Source: Sweltsa coloradensis | Lineage: Eukaryota > Arthropoda > Insecta > Plecoptera > Chloroperlidae | DNA: 64,000 bases | Reading direction: 5' to 3' | Assembly (NCBI GenBank): GCA_024449915.1 | Contig: JAMZAV010000310.1 | Span: 310,001 to 374,000, forward strand | Shown here: piece after piece, positions 13,242 through 25,258 of the stretch | How the letters are laid out: every line of letters starts with the position of its first letter | Position numbering within the stretch: the stretch's first letter is position 1 | The notes under the pieces: model-generated | What the model was told of the DNA's origin: nothing | What the model saw: only the letters and a program-made list of their open reading frames with translations | Database searches by the model: none | Made by a program: the position numbers and the translations under genes

Positions 13242-13996
13242 CTAGGAAAACGCTTAAGTCCCGCCGCGTTGTTGGATGAGCGTAATTGGTGCATTGAGCT
13301 GCCATGTGTTATGCGAATTTTCTGTTGTTCTGTGGAAAAATCATTATTAAATTGAAATTTTTTTAAATAAAATAAAATAAAATAAAGAATTAACTTTATT
13401 TTTCTAATTTTTTTTAATAAATCGTAATTGTTAAAAAAAAATCGTAAAATTGAAATTTTTATAAGAAATAATTTCTCGATTGCGCTCAAATTTAACAATA
13501 ATATATTAATTCATAAAATTAAGGTTCTGCGAAAAAATCATTTCAATCGGATAAAGCATGTAGGTGTTATAAGTCAAAGAATTGTTTAAAAAAAGAAAAA
13601 ACCCGTAAAATTTCGATTTTTATGATAAATATTTTTTCAATTGCGCTCAAATTTCACAAGAATATCTTAATTCATAAAATAAAGATTCTGTGCAAAAATC
13701 ATTAAAATCGGATAAAGCATGTAGGTGTTATAAGTCGAAGAATTTTTTTAAAAATCGAAAAAAATCGTAAAATTGCGATTTTCATGAGAAAAATTTTTTC
13801 GATTGCGCTCAAAAACGTGGCAGTTCTAAGTTCAGAGATTTCGAAGGCCTCCATAAAATTTCATCGCAATCGGAGTATCGGTTTAGCCGGAATCGTGTGG
13901 ACAAACAGACAAAAATACAGGAAAAAAAAAAAAAACAGGATTTTTTTCTCCAGTGTTGTAGAATGGAATCTTCGCTTCGCTCGCTACGCTCATCCA
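13242..13996 (-). mobile_element. Helentron-like non-autonomous element (copy 3)
   Basis: On the minus strand it runs from TGGATGAGCG (13996 side) to CCTAG (13242) and repeats the interior tandem words of copy 2. Together with copy 2 it makes an inverted pair of about 750-bp arms with a 528-bp spacer, which could form a large hairpin in a transcript. Confidence 0.82.
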
Positions 13997-13997
13997 A

Positions 13998-16900
13998 TAA
14001 ATTGGCGGAGAACAGAATAGGCCTCAAACTTTGATCTTAAAATATACTTTAATTAACTTTCCTATAATTTACATATGAATTATCTGTCTATGCATTTGCC
14101 CTACTCATGAACAAACCAGCTGGTAGTCGAACTCCGAATCGTCGGCCTAAGAAGAACTAGCTTGAATAAAACCGTCATCCGGATTACATTGCCCTGATAC
14201 GGATTCTTGATCCAATAAAAGTGTCTGTAAACCCGTCCGTGGTCCGATCGTTTGCTCACGCTCGCACAACACGAAAAGTGGCGACCTGAGCAAACCACAT
14301 GATTGGACTACTCGCATCAAGGTATTTGCAACTTCATAAAACTAGAGAACATGTAAGGTGTAGAGCGATTCTTTGCATTGGATAATATGTTTCATTAGTT
14401 GGTTGGTTCCTTTTTCACGAGTGTCTGAACGTGGCTATTTTATTTCAGAGATTACATGTTATACTCGGTGTTTCAAACAACGTACACATTTAATGTAGTC
14501 TAGGTCTCATAATAAGTAATATAAAATATAAATAAATGCACAATATTATGTTAGTTAGGAGAACGTTGGAGGATTTCACAATCCCTAGATTAGGCTTAGG
14601 CCCTGAATTGATCCCATAGTACAAGGATGTTCTTTGGATCGGCGGCTTGATTGATTTGATACCTATACCCTAGGTTATTTAGTCGTGTCGATGATAAATT
14701 ATGAGGTGGCGTTTTGTGTTGTAATGGTGTAGCAAAAAAGGGAGAGAATATTTTAAAAAAGCACTTAGATGTACCAATATGTAGATTTTCAAGAGACGTG
14801 TGTGTATGTATGTGGACGGATAGGCTTTCTCAGACGCATAGGAACGTTTTTTGAAAGTTGGGGGGGGGGGGGGAATTATTAGCAGATTTTGCGGGCGGTA
14901 ACTGGGGTCTGGGGCCTAGTCCCAGCCGCCGGAGTGCGGAGGCTCTTTCACCGAAGTCGAAAAGAAATTTCACCATAGGTACTACAGTGTCACCCGTCAT
15001 GTTTTAACTGCACTCGGACTCTGTAAACGATGGTTTACAGCAACTATTTGCGATCTAAAAACTCAAAAAATGAACTTGAAGTGGCCCATTTCAGTAAATT
15101 TCAACCTTATTTTTTATGTAGGCCTAATGACGAAGCATACAGCCATACAGGCAAACATATTCGTTTTACCAAGGTGTCTGTCGAATTGTATAAGTGTATG
15201 CATATTTACTACGAACGTTAGTTTCCCCCCCCTGCCCCCTCTGGGCCAAACTTGGGGCCGTTGGCCCCCTTACCCCCAGTTCCTACGCGACGCCACTGGG
15301 CTACCTCCCTAAACGTAGGGTCTCTTCTTTTTTTTAATATTATATATAATAATATAATATTTATTAAATATTAATTACCTCGGCAGTCGGCTTATGTTGG
15401 TTGCTGCTGCTTCGTACCCAGGTGCTACGATATCTTAGGTGTTTCGCCCCGTGGGCCTAGCATTTTATCTTCTGGTTAGCTTTGTCTAGAATCGAAGCCT
15501 GTGAATTTGATGGGGTTTATGCTTGATGGTTATTGGTTACCAATATTTGGTCACGAGCTTGAAATGGTACCTGTAATTTAAGTTTTGGTTTAGTGTGGTG
15601 CATGGAAGTATTATATCACGGTAGTGGCTGTCGCAGTGTTCGCCCGAGTCAAACCAACGTTGAATGTTTTGAAGTCGGAGACCAATGACAGGCAATAATT
15701 AGCTAGTCACCTGTCAATTTGTACTTTGTAGACAACGATTGACGTCACGCTTGAAAAAATAACTAGAAATGTATTCAACCATGGATGGTTTGGAGGCAAT
15801 GACATTTTGTAATATTACCTTTCTACGCTTTTCTCTGCTGATAAAATAAAATACAATTAACGAAGCTATTGTTTTAGTTGCTTGTTTTGTATAATCATAG
15901 CTTGCGACAACGATTAGTTCCCAAAATAATATCTGGTTACACGTTTCAAGGACATTGTCTTGTGTTGTGTGTACTTGTTCGCACGGCGGTCGGTCAGACA
16001 AACGTGTTCCGTTTGAACCTCGTCGCAATGCGAATGGGTGTGTTCCGGAATGTAGGGCGATGGCACGATCAACGCAATGATGATGAGTCTACAGAGTCCG
16101 TTCCCATTAAGTTTTACCGTGTCTTGTCATTATCAGCTGTTCACTCCCAACTATCCGTGTTATGATATTCAAAACAATCCAGAAATTTAAAAATCCATCT
16201 CGATTGGGGCTTTAATCCGGGCCCCTCGCTTGTCACCACTGGACCATCGACTCCGAGCCTCGGTCACTTTATAACTTCTGAAAGCGTGGAACAGTAATTA
16301 TCCCCGGCATATAAATATTTTAATTTCATTGGTCAAAATGTAGCATGGACCTACTACAGAGAATTCTACCGAAAAATTGCTGACGACGTGAGGGTGTGGT
16401 AACGGGTTTCTGTCCACTGCACGGATCAGTGATCACCGATGCTCACTGGGCAGGGCTGGCAACTGCAATATAAACACGCTTAGGATTTATGTGTTTCTGC
16501 CTAGAAGGATTGAATAAGTTTCTGCAGCCACCAGCCAGGTAAATAGAGACAAATCAACAGTTATGCCGAAATTTAACACCCCCGAATCCACGCGACGTGC
16601 AGGTGAGTTGAGGTAACGTTATCTGGGACAGACTGTACGATTACGTATAGGTAGCTTCAATGTTTAGCATTTCCGTGGTTCTGGTTCCACTTCCAGAGCG
16701 CGTATTCTGCGGTCAAGGTTGTCAGGAACAGGTCGTTGACCATCGCGTATTATCTGTCTACCTACTGTACATGCAGTCACCTGTTGGACGTTGCGATAAG
16801 CAACCGCTTTCGTTCCTCGCTCGCTTTGGGCGCGACTAACAACGTTCGTTGTTGGAATTTCTTTAACGCACACGACATTCCACACGGAATGTTACATCCT

Positions 16901-17260
16901 ACATCAAACTACCGTCTTATCATAGGCCCGTAGGGGAAATTTAACTCCCTCCGTAAACATGTTGTTTCACGCTTTCGGTCTGAAGGTAAATGGTGTTGCT
17001 CAATTTGGTTGCCTATTCTAGAATGTTTCAAATATATTTTGCTTCTATTTGTAGGCCTGCAGAGAGAAGTACCGTAAACAAGTGTAAAAAAACTTGTAAA
17101 TATATGCATGAATTGCCTTGCTGAATCATGTTGAGTAAATTCATTGTTTGTCATGAGTTTTTAATTTACCTATAAAATTACACTCTTGGGGGGGAATACA
17201 TTTAGCAAATCAATGCACAAAGGCCAAAATGTGCATTCACATTATTGAAAACATGCGTTT
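13998..17260. other. No confirmed gene; candidate first exon near 16563-16602
   Basis: Mostly unrecognised. A TATAAA (16469-16474), an ATG at 16563 and a perfect CAG|GTGAGT donor at 16602/16603 together resemble a first exon (13 codons, MPKFNTPESTRRA), but no second exon was identified. Confidence 0.3.
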
Positions 17261-17342
17261 AATTTTTAGACGAGTGAGCGCAGCGAACGTAGTCTTTCCT
17301 AACGCTATACTCGATCGGGCCTTGGCCGTGAGCATTGTCCAA

Positions 17343-17402
<60 letters not shown>
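17343..17402. repeat. (TGTC)n microsatellite
   Basis: About 15 uninterrupted TGTC/CTGT units. The flank begins GAGTGAGCGCAGCGAACG, similar in style to Helentron-like 5' ends, so it may be the internal microsatellite of another such element. Confidence 0.9.
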
Positions 17403-17751
17403 CGGGCTCATACGGCCGAACGGCCAAATAGATTGAGCTGAAATTTTAAACACACATCCGTGACCAGGTAACTGAGAACTGCTAACAAAATGAGCAATAT
17501 CCGTTGCGATTTAAGCTCACAAGAAATAAAAATTTGAAAAATTTTGAACTTAGATTGCAAATGTTTAAAATACCCATTCGTAAATTAGAACACAGCCTGT
17601 GAAAGTTTGCAATCAGATGAACCAAGTAAATGTTTATTATTATTATTTTGTTTTCATTATGTATGGCTTCTGTCATTCTGTAAATGATGCTGGGCCATTG
17701 CTGGCTATCAAGAATACTATTATACACTTCGTTTGGGCTGGTGATGATCTA

Positions 17752-18620
17752 CAAGAAACAGTGCGACGTATTTTATCTCGCAAACATCAGCTGGTAAGTA
17801 GGGTAGTATATTACTTTCCGAAACTAGAATGCGAGCTCTGGCAGTCGTTGTCGGGGACCCCCATATTCTCTGACGACCTTCCCAACGACGACGACCGGAC
17901 AAAACGAACGATGACACAGACGGAGACGACCACGACGCGAGAACCCTCCCTTTTCTTTCACCTTTACCCGTGGCTATTTCTGACCAGCACCAGCATGGGA
18001 TTTTCCTCCCTATATCCTCTAGGCAAGAGTGGTGATTTTTGACCTAGCGGTTGTCGCACCCTTAATCCAAACTAAAACGGGGGACGTATGGGACCAGCCT
18101 TTTTTCATAATAGGACGACGACAAACGGTTGACGCACCCTGAAACCAAAAAATTATAAACCACTTTCTCTGTTCGCCTAGGCCTAAATATTTTATTTTTT
18201 TGGGTTTATTTGGATTAAGGACGCGTCAACCGTTAGGTCATAATGCACGACTCTAGCCTAGGGGATGGGGAGGAGGGGCCCATGCTGGTCAGAACCAGCC
18301 ATGGGTAAGAGGGGAGGAAGGGGGATTTCTCACGTCGTGGTCGTCATTGTCTTTGTCATCGTTCGTTGTGTCATTGTCACCGTCGTCGGGGAGGTCGTCA
18401 AGGGAAGGGGGAGGTGTCCCCGACGACGATTGCCAGAGCTCGCCTCTGGTTTTGGGGAGTATAATATACTTCCCTCTTATTAGCTGATGTTTGCGAGGTG
18501 GACCTTTTCTCTTGAATCGCCTTTTACGATTAGCAGAGCCATGCTCTGGGCCAATTCTACCCCGAACCCAGACGGAATCGTCTTTAATTTTTCATACATT
18601 GACGCTGGAGGAAGTACCTG
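17752..18620. repeat. Inverted pair of an unclassified repeat
   Basis: The sequence 17770-18060 reversed matches 18210-18490 (shared words CAACCGTTAGGTCATAAT, ATGCTGGTCAGAA, GACGACGATTGCCAGAGCTC, AGCTGATGTTTGCGAG). A third copy at 32822-33800 continues past the arm with GCCTTTTACGATTAGCAGAG, also seen at 18520. Long frames here (for example 17599-18042) lie within the repeat and are not taken as genes. Confidence 0.75.
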
Positions 18621-18719
18621 TTCTAAGGGTCATACACCGGCCGTTCCATTTAGCCTGGGGTGTAGCCTATCTGTTCAACAAGGGTCTGTGACCACAAATG
18701 TTTGCATAAAGATTATACC

Positions 18720-19004
18720 GGAAACGCCAAAGTCGTTGTTAGACGAGTGAGTGAGCCATGTGTTGAGTCACCACATTACAACACACACATTACACACACA
18801 TTACTTTTCTTCCCCCTACCTTAGACCTCCCTAGCCTATCATTGGCTAAAGTGGCGCATTATGGCCGGACAGTTGACGTGCCCTTAAACTTAAAAACCCT
18901 ATTATTTATATCACAATATAATTACCTAACTTAAATCCAATTAATGTTCACGGGTACTCAACACGTGGCTCTCTCACTCGTCTATCAACGACTTTGGCGT
19001 TTCC
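18720..19004. repeat. 49-bp inverted repeat pair
   Basis: GGAAACGCCAAAGTCGTTG... (18720-18768) is inverted at 18956-19004 with few mismatches, enclosing 187 bp. It may be a miniature element; I see no clear target duplication. Confidence 0.65.
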
Positions 19005-21550
19005 CTAATATTTATAGGATGAGGCTTTTATATAGGATCTTCCATCATCTTGACTCTTTGTAAACTAACTTAACCGGTACTTAGAATGTCAATATTGTCA
19101 ATACACTACACATTCCTTGGTAGGCCTATTTGATTTCTAGGTCTAAGATACCAACACAAAGTTGAAAACAATAAGATACCAACACAAAGTTGAAAACAAT
19201 ACCGGCATCGGCCATCTTGCATTTAACGTTCTCCAGCTCGACGCCAGAACCGTGAAGTAAACGTCATATAAATGCATCGCGATCATCGTCTGCGCGCGCG
19301 TGCATTAGCCATGTTTTACAACAGAGCAATAAGAGTTAATTACCCGTGTTACAGTGTTGTAGCATAAGTTAATAATAGCGAGTCATTCATGTACGGTTTA
19401 GTTTTAATTATATATAGGACACGAGGACCTGATTTTGTTGGTACTATACGAGTTCACACGACACCGATAAGGGGCTTTGCTTGATCACTTGTGGCCTGTA
19501 TTTGCAATGTTCGAAACAAAACAATGCCCTTTTGGCACTAATTTAGGCATACTCAAATTTAAAAAAAATTACCATCAGTTTTCAGAAACATGACAGTATT
19601 TGACACCGATTTTGTAATTGACAAGTGATTTAACCTCCTATTTCCACCTCTTACTAAGCACGAATTATTTAATTTTTAGTGGGGAATCTGCCCGATTCAC
19701 ATCCCTCGTCTTTCAACTATCAAGGTGTTAAAATATATATTCGCCAAACTGCTTGGAAAATACTTGTTTTATTTGCCGGTGACGGGTATCGAACTGGCGA
19801 CCTCCTTATTAGTCTCGCGCGAACGCTTGAAGCTACACGTCGTGCATGGGTTACACGAAGCGAACTTGTTACTTACTTAGCTTATTTATATATGCAACAA
19901 TACTACTACCACTACAACAAGAAGTTATCAAATTGGTGTGTAGGCAACGTTATATTATTGTGCGTAGTATAAATATAAGACAATTTGTTACCTGTAGCGT
20001 CAAAAATATGAGACTGATAAAATCGGGTACATAATATAATCGGTTATGTTTGTTGAACGAGACTTCTGTTACCGGTACCAATTATGTAAACTATAATATT
20101 TCTCTTTCCCCACATTTTACGTCTTCCCTCTCATCTCCGTGAGGGCTCCAACCAGACGGCACACGCAGACTTGACACTCTTCTCTTCTAATGGCTTTAGA
20201 AAGGTCTTTCTTTCTACACACCAAACACCAAGGCGAAGAATGAATTAATGACTGCACAGTTCGCACTCTGGGATCTGGGTTCATTTAACATGGAGGAATT
20301 AATTTCGTTCCAATTAGGCCCGTGTTGTGGACTGCTCTTGAAAAACATGTTAATGAACCTCGAAATTCCCAAGTTATTAGACAAAAGAAGATTGTTTGTT
20401 ACTTTTATGAACTATTACAGCACCGAGAAAAAAAGAATTACTAATTAAATGTTCGGGTTCGGGTACAGTCTGGTACAAAATCTCAAACACTACCGTACGA
20501 TTCAGGTATAGACATTGGAATATGTATTGCCCAATTGGATTCTTTTTCGTTCATAATTAGTGTGAAAATTAATTGTGTGCTCATTTATAAAAAAGCAACG
20601 AGTAGTCGTAGAAAGTACCCCATCATCCACCACGATAGCTATCATCCCATTTAGTAATTGTGTTAGTTCGATGAAGTCTGTTTCTTTATCTCGACTGGCC
20701 ACCAAATCATGTTATTTAAAACTTATTTACCAATGCTTTGTCGCTAGTTCCAACTTTAAACATTTATTTTGTGAATGGTAACGAAGAATGGAGAAGGCCC
20801 TTGGTTCATTTCCCAGCTAGGGCATACTTATAACGGTAGCTTGGAAGCCGTCATAGAAACGAAGCGCATAACCGATTGTTTGCCCAATTTAAAATAGCTC
20901 TATGTGTTATGCTTATGAGGGTAGACTTTAGACAATTGAATACGTAATGTATTCGTTTTATTTCGTATTAGGTAGGTACCTGTCATTGTTATCAATATAA
21001 CTTTCTTACGTGTGCCACTTATCTGTCAGGTCTAAAAACACAAAAAGAAAACTATTGATTGAAACCAATGGGCATTATAGTTTAGTAGGCCGATAGTCCT
21101 CGGGTCTCGTAATATTTCGCTTCTTGTCGGTGCGAAATTGTTAATTAGGAGCAACTTTACGTCGGAGTTGATGACCTTTGTTGTTTTAATAGCGAGTGTA
21201 CGCGTACACGATGAGAGGTGACTTGTTTCGTGGAGATAATTGTTACATTCTTGTTCAGAAGGTCTGTGCACAGTTATATTTAGCGAATGTGCACGCTCAA
21301 GTGCATGGTGTCATATTATTGAAATTAAGGGTAAGGTTATTCAAGAATCTGCAGCTTGCGAAGTTGCTTCCTCTTTTGATACTGGACGCACCTTGTAGGG
21401 CTACACACAGTAGGGCTAAGTTAGTTTTCGGGAGTGTAAGGCCATAATCAAATGGCATGAACCATTCAAGATATAATTAAGCCCAAACGCATCAATTTGG
21501 CGCTGGTTAGTGACTGGTGGTTATAGTGACCACATTGATTTATTGATTTA
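19005..21550. other. No supported gene; 28-bp tandem duplication at 19145
   Basis: Two 28-bp units AAGATACCAACACAAAGTTG... lie head to tail at 19145-19200. A tRNA-arm-like word (GGGTATCGAACTGGCGACC) near 19785 may mark a SINE scrap. No exon was recognised. Confidence 0.5.
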
Positions 21551-21560
21551 TTTTTATTTT

Positions 21561-22245
21561 CATTGCAAGTATGGTTTACATGGTGGCAAATTACCTAAAC
21601 TTAACATTTTATGGTTGTACCAAAAGTACCAAGACAGGTCTTATACAAGGAGGTATGAATAATGTAAGGAGACAGCATGTCGCCGTGAAAACCATAGCCA
21701 CTTTGAACGACAATGGTGGTCGGCGAAAGCCTCGAACCCAAAGCAAGGTCGTCGGTATTATTAAAGCCATTGTCAAAGCTATGAGCATTCCAAAACAAAC
21801 AAAAACGCAGCACATCAACTAAAATTACATTTCAACTCTTTATTATTCATTCTCATATTGATACAAGAGTTATTATCAATGTTTTAAGTATAATATCAGC
21901 TGTTTCGGCCGTCGATGGTATCGCCATATTGGTCAGCACCAACGAGAAGCAGTAGATACTGCGAAAAACTCTATGTTTTAGTAGCCGCCATATTGGTCAG
22001 CACCAACGAGAAGCAGCAAATACTGCGAAAAACTCGATCGGAGACGTTCAAAACGGCCACGTTCATTTGTACAGCCACAGATAGCGCATGCTGTCTCCTT
22101 ACATTATTCATACCTCCTTGGTCTTATATCACACTAATTTTTCTTAATTTCTCATTTTACCTTTAAATCATCTTCATCAGATCCAAATACATAGGCCTAT
22201 CCTCAAAACACCTTCTAACTGAGGATTTCTCAACAGCTTCATGCA
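21561..22245 (-). mobile_element. LINE 3' end, split by a later insertion
   Basis: TTTACATGGTGGCAA and CTTAACATTTTA (21572-21612), then CAAAACACCTTCTAACTGAGGATTTCTCAACAGC (about 22204-22238), match the 3' end of the LINE at 54787-56990. The two halves are separated by the element at 21646-22120. Confidence 0.7.
21646..22120. mobile_element. Miniature element, 34-bp TIRs, 8-bp TSD, inside a LINE
   Basis: Perfect inverted ends of about 34 bp start CAAGGAGGTATGAATAATG. The 8-bp duplication GTCTTATA flanks both sides (21638-21645, 22121-22128), as in hAT elements. The interior contains a 62-bp tandem duplication (CCATATTGGTCAGCACCAAC at about 21925 and 21987). No intact transposase frame is present; the 83-codon frame at 21571-21822 spans the border and is not a gene. 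Confidence 0.88.
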
Positions 22246-22784
22246 AGCACCCCGACGTTGACGGCGAATCTCGTATTTCTTCAGTCAGTTTTTAATTGCA
22301 ATTGTTGAACTCTTCACTGACTTCTCCATGACCTTGTCCTTGCAGACTGACGAAACCTGTTGGTCTACACTTTTAATTTTTAAATAGGTCTGCCATTGGC
22401 ATTTGCTAAGGTACAACATAAGCAGTTCTGATAATTATCCAAGACATTATAATCACACATTTCTTTTGAGAGCTAAAATTGGGTTGGCACACTTATGATT
22501 ATCGCTCGTTTCACTTCTTACTCCTACTACCGGCATTTGGCAATGTTCAATGAAGTTTATTTACCTTGTGAAATGTTAAAGTGATTTATTTCCATGTTCG
22601 TAAGGGCCGCTGACTTCGAGTTACAAAATCGATCAAACAAATTTTGAGATAAAATCAATAAGCAAAACGTCACAAGACGTCGACAACTTTGTTCTTGTTC
22701 AACACAATTGAACAATTACGCTCATCTTGCCTGTGATCAAGGCTGATGTATTGTATGTCCGTCGACTCGGCACAGCGAAACGTG

Positions 22785-23047
22785 CAGTGGCGGATCTAGG
22801 ACATAATCATGGGGGGGGCGATTTGCGTGTGCATGTACAGTCGTGGGAAAGGGACTAAGCGCGGACGCACGGGGGGTATGGGGGCGGAGCCCCCATTAAT
22901 TGCGGCGCAGGCGAAAATTTTGAAAATCAGGTTTTTAGAGTGCATTTGGTGCGTGCACAATAAATAACAAAATCATTTTTTAAAAATTATTAATGAATCA
23001 TGGGGGGGGGGCGATCGCCCACCGCCCCCCCCCTGTATCCGCCACTG
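22785..23047. mobile_element. hAT-like miniature element (CAGTGGCGG family)
   Basis: Ends CAGTGGCGGATCTAGG and TGTATCCGCCACTG are inverted repeats. The 8-bp duplication GAAACGTG flanks it (22777-22784, 23048-23055). G- and C-runs lie near both ends. It has no coding capacity. Confidence 0.9.
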
Positions 23048-23055
23048 GAAACGTG

Positions 23056-24237
23056 CGAGTCGTGACTTGTGACAGACGTTACTCTTCTAGTGAGATTCGG
23101 TGACTAGCATCGCGAGATGTTTTACTGAAAACTGAAAGTAAAAATAGTTTCCGATAAACCAGGTCGGCAGGAGCCAACTTGGGTTATCATCATGTAGCAT
23201 ATCGCTTCCACAAATGTCCATCGGTTCGAAATCGATTCCAACCACTGGCACTCCTGACTACGATGTTCTCAAGGTTTTTATACCCTTCATAGTAAACGCT
23301 GGGATTAAATGATTTGAGTTGAGTCCAACTGATAGTCCTTCAACATTCCTTCCCAACCAAAGATGGTAGTGTAACTGTTCCAAATCCCAACTACCCAAAT
23401 CGCCATAAGAATTCCTGAACAATTACACGTTAATTTTTACTGGAGTGCACCCTGCAACGAGCTATAGCATCAAAGCCTATATTGTTTATTTGTGTCCACA
23501 AACTATACTTCAGGTTCGAATCGCAGCCAAGAAAGTTATTCACAACTTGTGTGCATGCATGCAGATTACAGATAAGGTGAGGTTCATGGAAAGTCAGCTG
23601 AAAACTGGGTGGTCGGTACATCACATTGGTTTACTCTTTATATTCAACTCACGTAGCTGGAATAATCTGCTAAATATAACACTTCGCCAAACCTCTCGGT
23701 GACTACGTCGCAGACAATACTACCTGTGCTGTGCAACAGCTGTGGCAACAATCATCTTTATAGGTTTGGCCTACTGCAAGCGTCGGTTAATTATCATTGC
23801 ATTCGTCACTGTCGTGGCGTTGTAAATTGCAAGCGAGAGGCATCAAAACCTTTCATTACGATTACGTGGGAGGAAAATCACGTCCTTCAGACCTAATGGA
23901 AATTAGAAAGAACGATTAACGGTTGACACAACCACAGATAACCAATTAATATCCACTTGCGCGTGACTCGGCTATTTAGTTACTCTCTACCAGTGAGTTA
24001 TTTTCTTATAAAGCGTGGTGGTACTTAGGCCTTGACTTGGGTACTTGCATATTATCCGAAATGGTTTTGTTTTTAGTTAAATTCTTTAATGCAATAAGAA
24101 ACATCTATGTTCCATGTATATTATTAATGATCCTGCTACAATATTAACTATTATACCAAGTCGTCCATCTTATTTGCTTATTTGCAAGTATGGGCACGAG
24201 CACGACACTACCTACCTGTAAGTGTAATATTTTTATG
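23056..24237. other. No supported gene
   Basis: Nothing recognisable. Confidence 0.5.
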
Positions 24238-24315
24238 GGTGCAGGATTCTAACGCTCTGTCTTCTAAGGCCCTGGACCTTATTTTGTCTCCTAAGCCTCT
24301 GTGACCGACAGTTGT
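24238..24315. mobile_element. Fragment of the long-TIR family
   Basis: GGTGCAGGATTCTAACGC, then CTGTCTTCTAAGGCCCTGG and CTCCTAAGCCTCTGTGACCG, match the TIR of the element at 6680-7716. Confidence 0.6.
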
Positions 24316-24674
24316 GTTTATCAGGTGCTTTGCTTTGTCCAACCCATGATTGAATTAACGGATAAGTTAGTAAAGCGTTTGCCAACAGTTTGGCACAATG
24401 CGATCCCTCCTAATTTGCACTTGTTGAGTCGTGAACAAGTCCTGTGTATTTTATTGTAGTGAACAAATCCACACAGTTACATTTACAAAAGTATTTGCAA
24501 CAGGCAAGACTGAGGTCTGACACACAGAACAAGACTTATGTTTACAACAATGTTATTTACTGGTTTAGGCCCTACACCAGTTTCGGAAGAATACTTTCAA
24601 TTTCAATTTCATTAGGACAAATTGTACATCTCATTACCAAAATCAAGTTTACTATAGCAATACTAAGATACCTA

Positions 24675-25258
24675 CTAGGCCGCTTCGCGAACGCTTTTTA
24701 CACTCGCGTTTATGGATAAGCTTTTTGGTTGACTTTTTCTGTCCAATGATTATACCAAGTTTTTTGTATGCGTGGGATCTCATTACTTTTTACGGTTCCA
24801 TTGCAAAATTATTTTTTTGTTAATTTAGGTTAAGTTTTATAAAGTAGTATTAGGCTAACTGCAATAACTTATGTAAAATATCTCGAGGTCTAAAGACTAG
24901 CTTTTTGTACTCATTGTAGGTGTGCAAGGACAATGTCCATGTGAAAAATGAACTTTGTAGCACCACCCGTTTGGTCAGAATCGCCCCAAATGTCACGAAA
25001 ATATCGCATTAAAAATCGAAACAAATCGTAAAAGTACGATACTCGTGGGAAATATTTCTTCGATTGAACCCAAAATCTCAGCTGATCTAATTCTAAGTTC
25101 AGAGATTTCGAAGGTTCCCTCCAATTTTTATCAAGATCGCATGTGCCGTTTGCCCGGTAGAAAGCGAACAAACCGAAAAAAGGGGTAAAAAACACCCGAG
25201 CTTTTTTTTTTTTTTTTGGGGGGGGGGGGGTCAGTGAAGTCTTCACTTCGCTCATCCA
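24675..25258 (-). mobile_element. Helentron-like non-autonomous element (copy 4)
   Basis: On the minus strand it starts TGGATGAGCG after a T and ends GCGAAGCGGCCTAG before a T. The AACGC-N12-GCGTT hairpin is kept and the subterminal inverted word is degraded (GCTTATCCAT). Interior words include CTTCGAAATCTCTGAACTTAG. Confidence 0.8.

Noticed and set aside
17599..18042. 147-codon + strand open frame
   Set aside because: Most of it lies in an inverted, multi-copy repeat whose other copies do not keep the frame, and the protein resembles nothing known.
21571..21822. 83-codon + strand frame
   Set aside because: It runs from a LINE tail into an inserted miniature element across the 8-bp target duplication.
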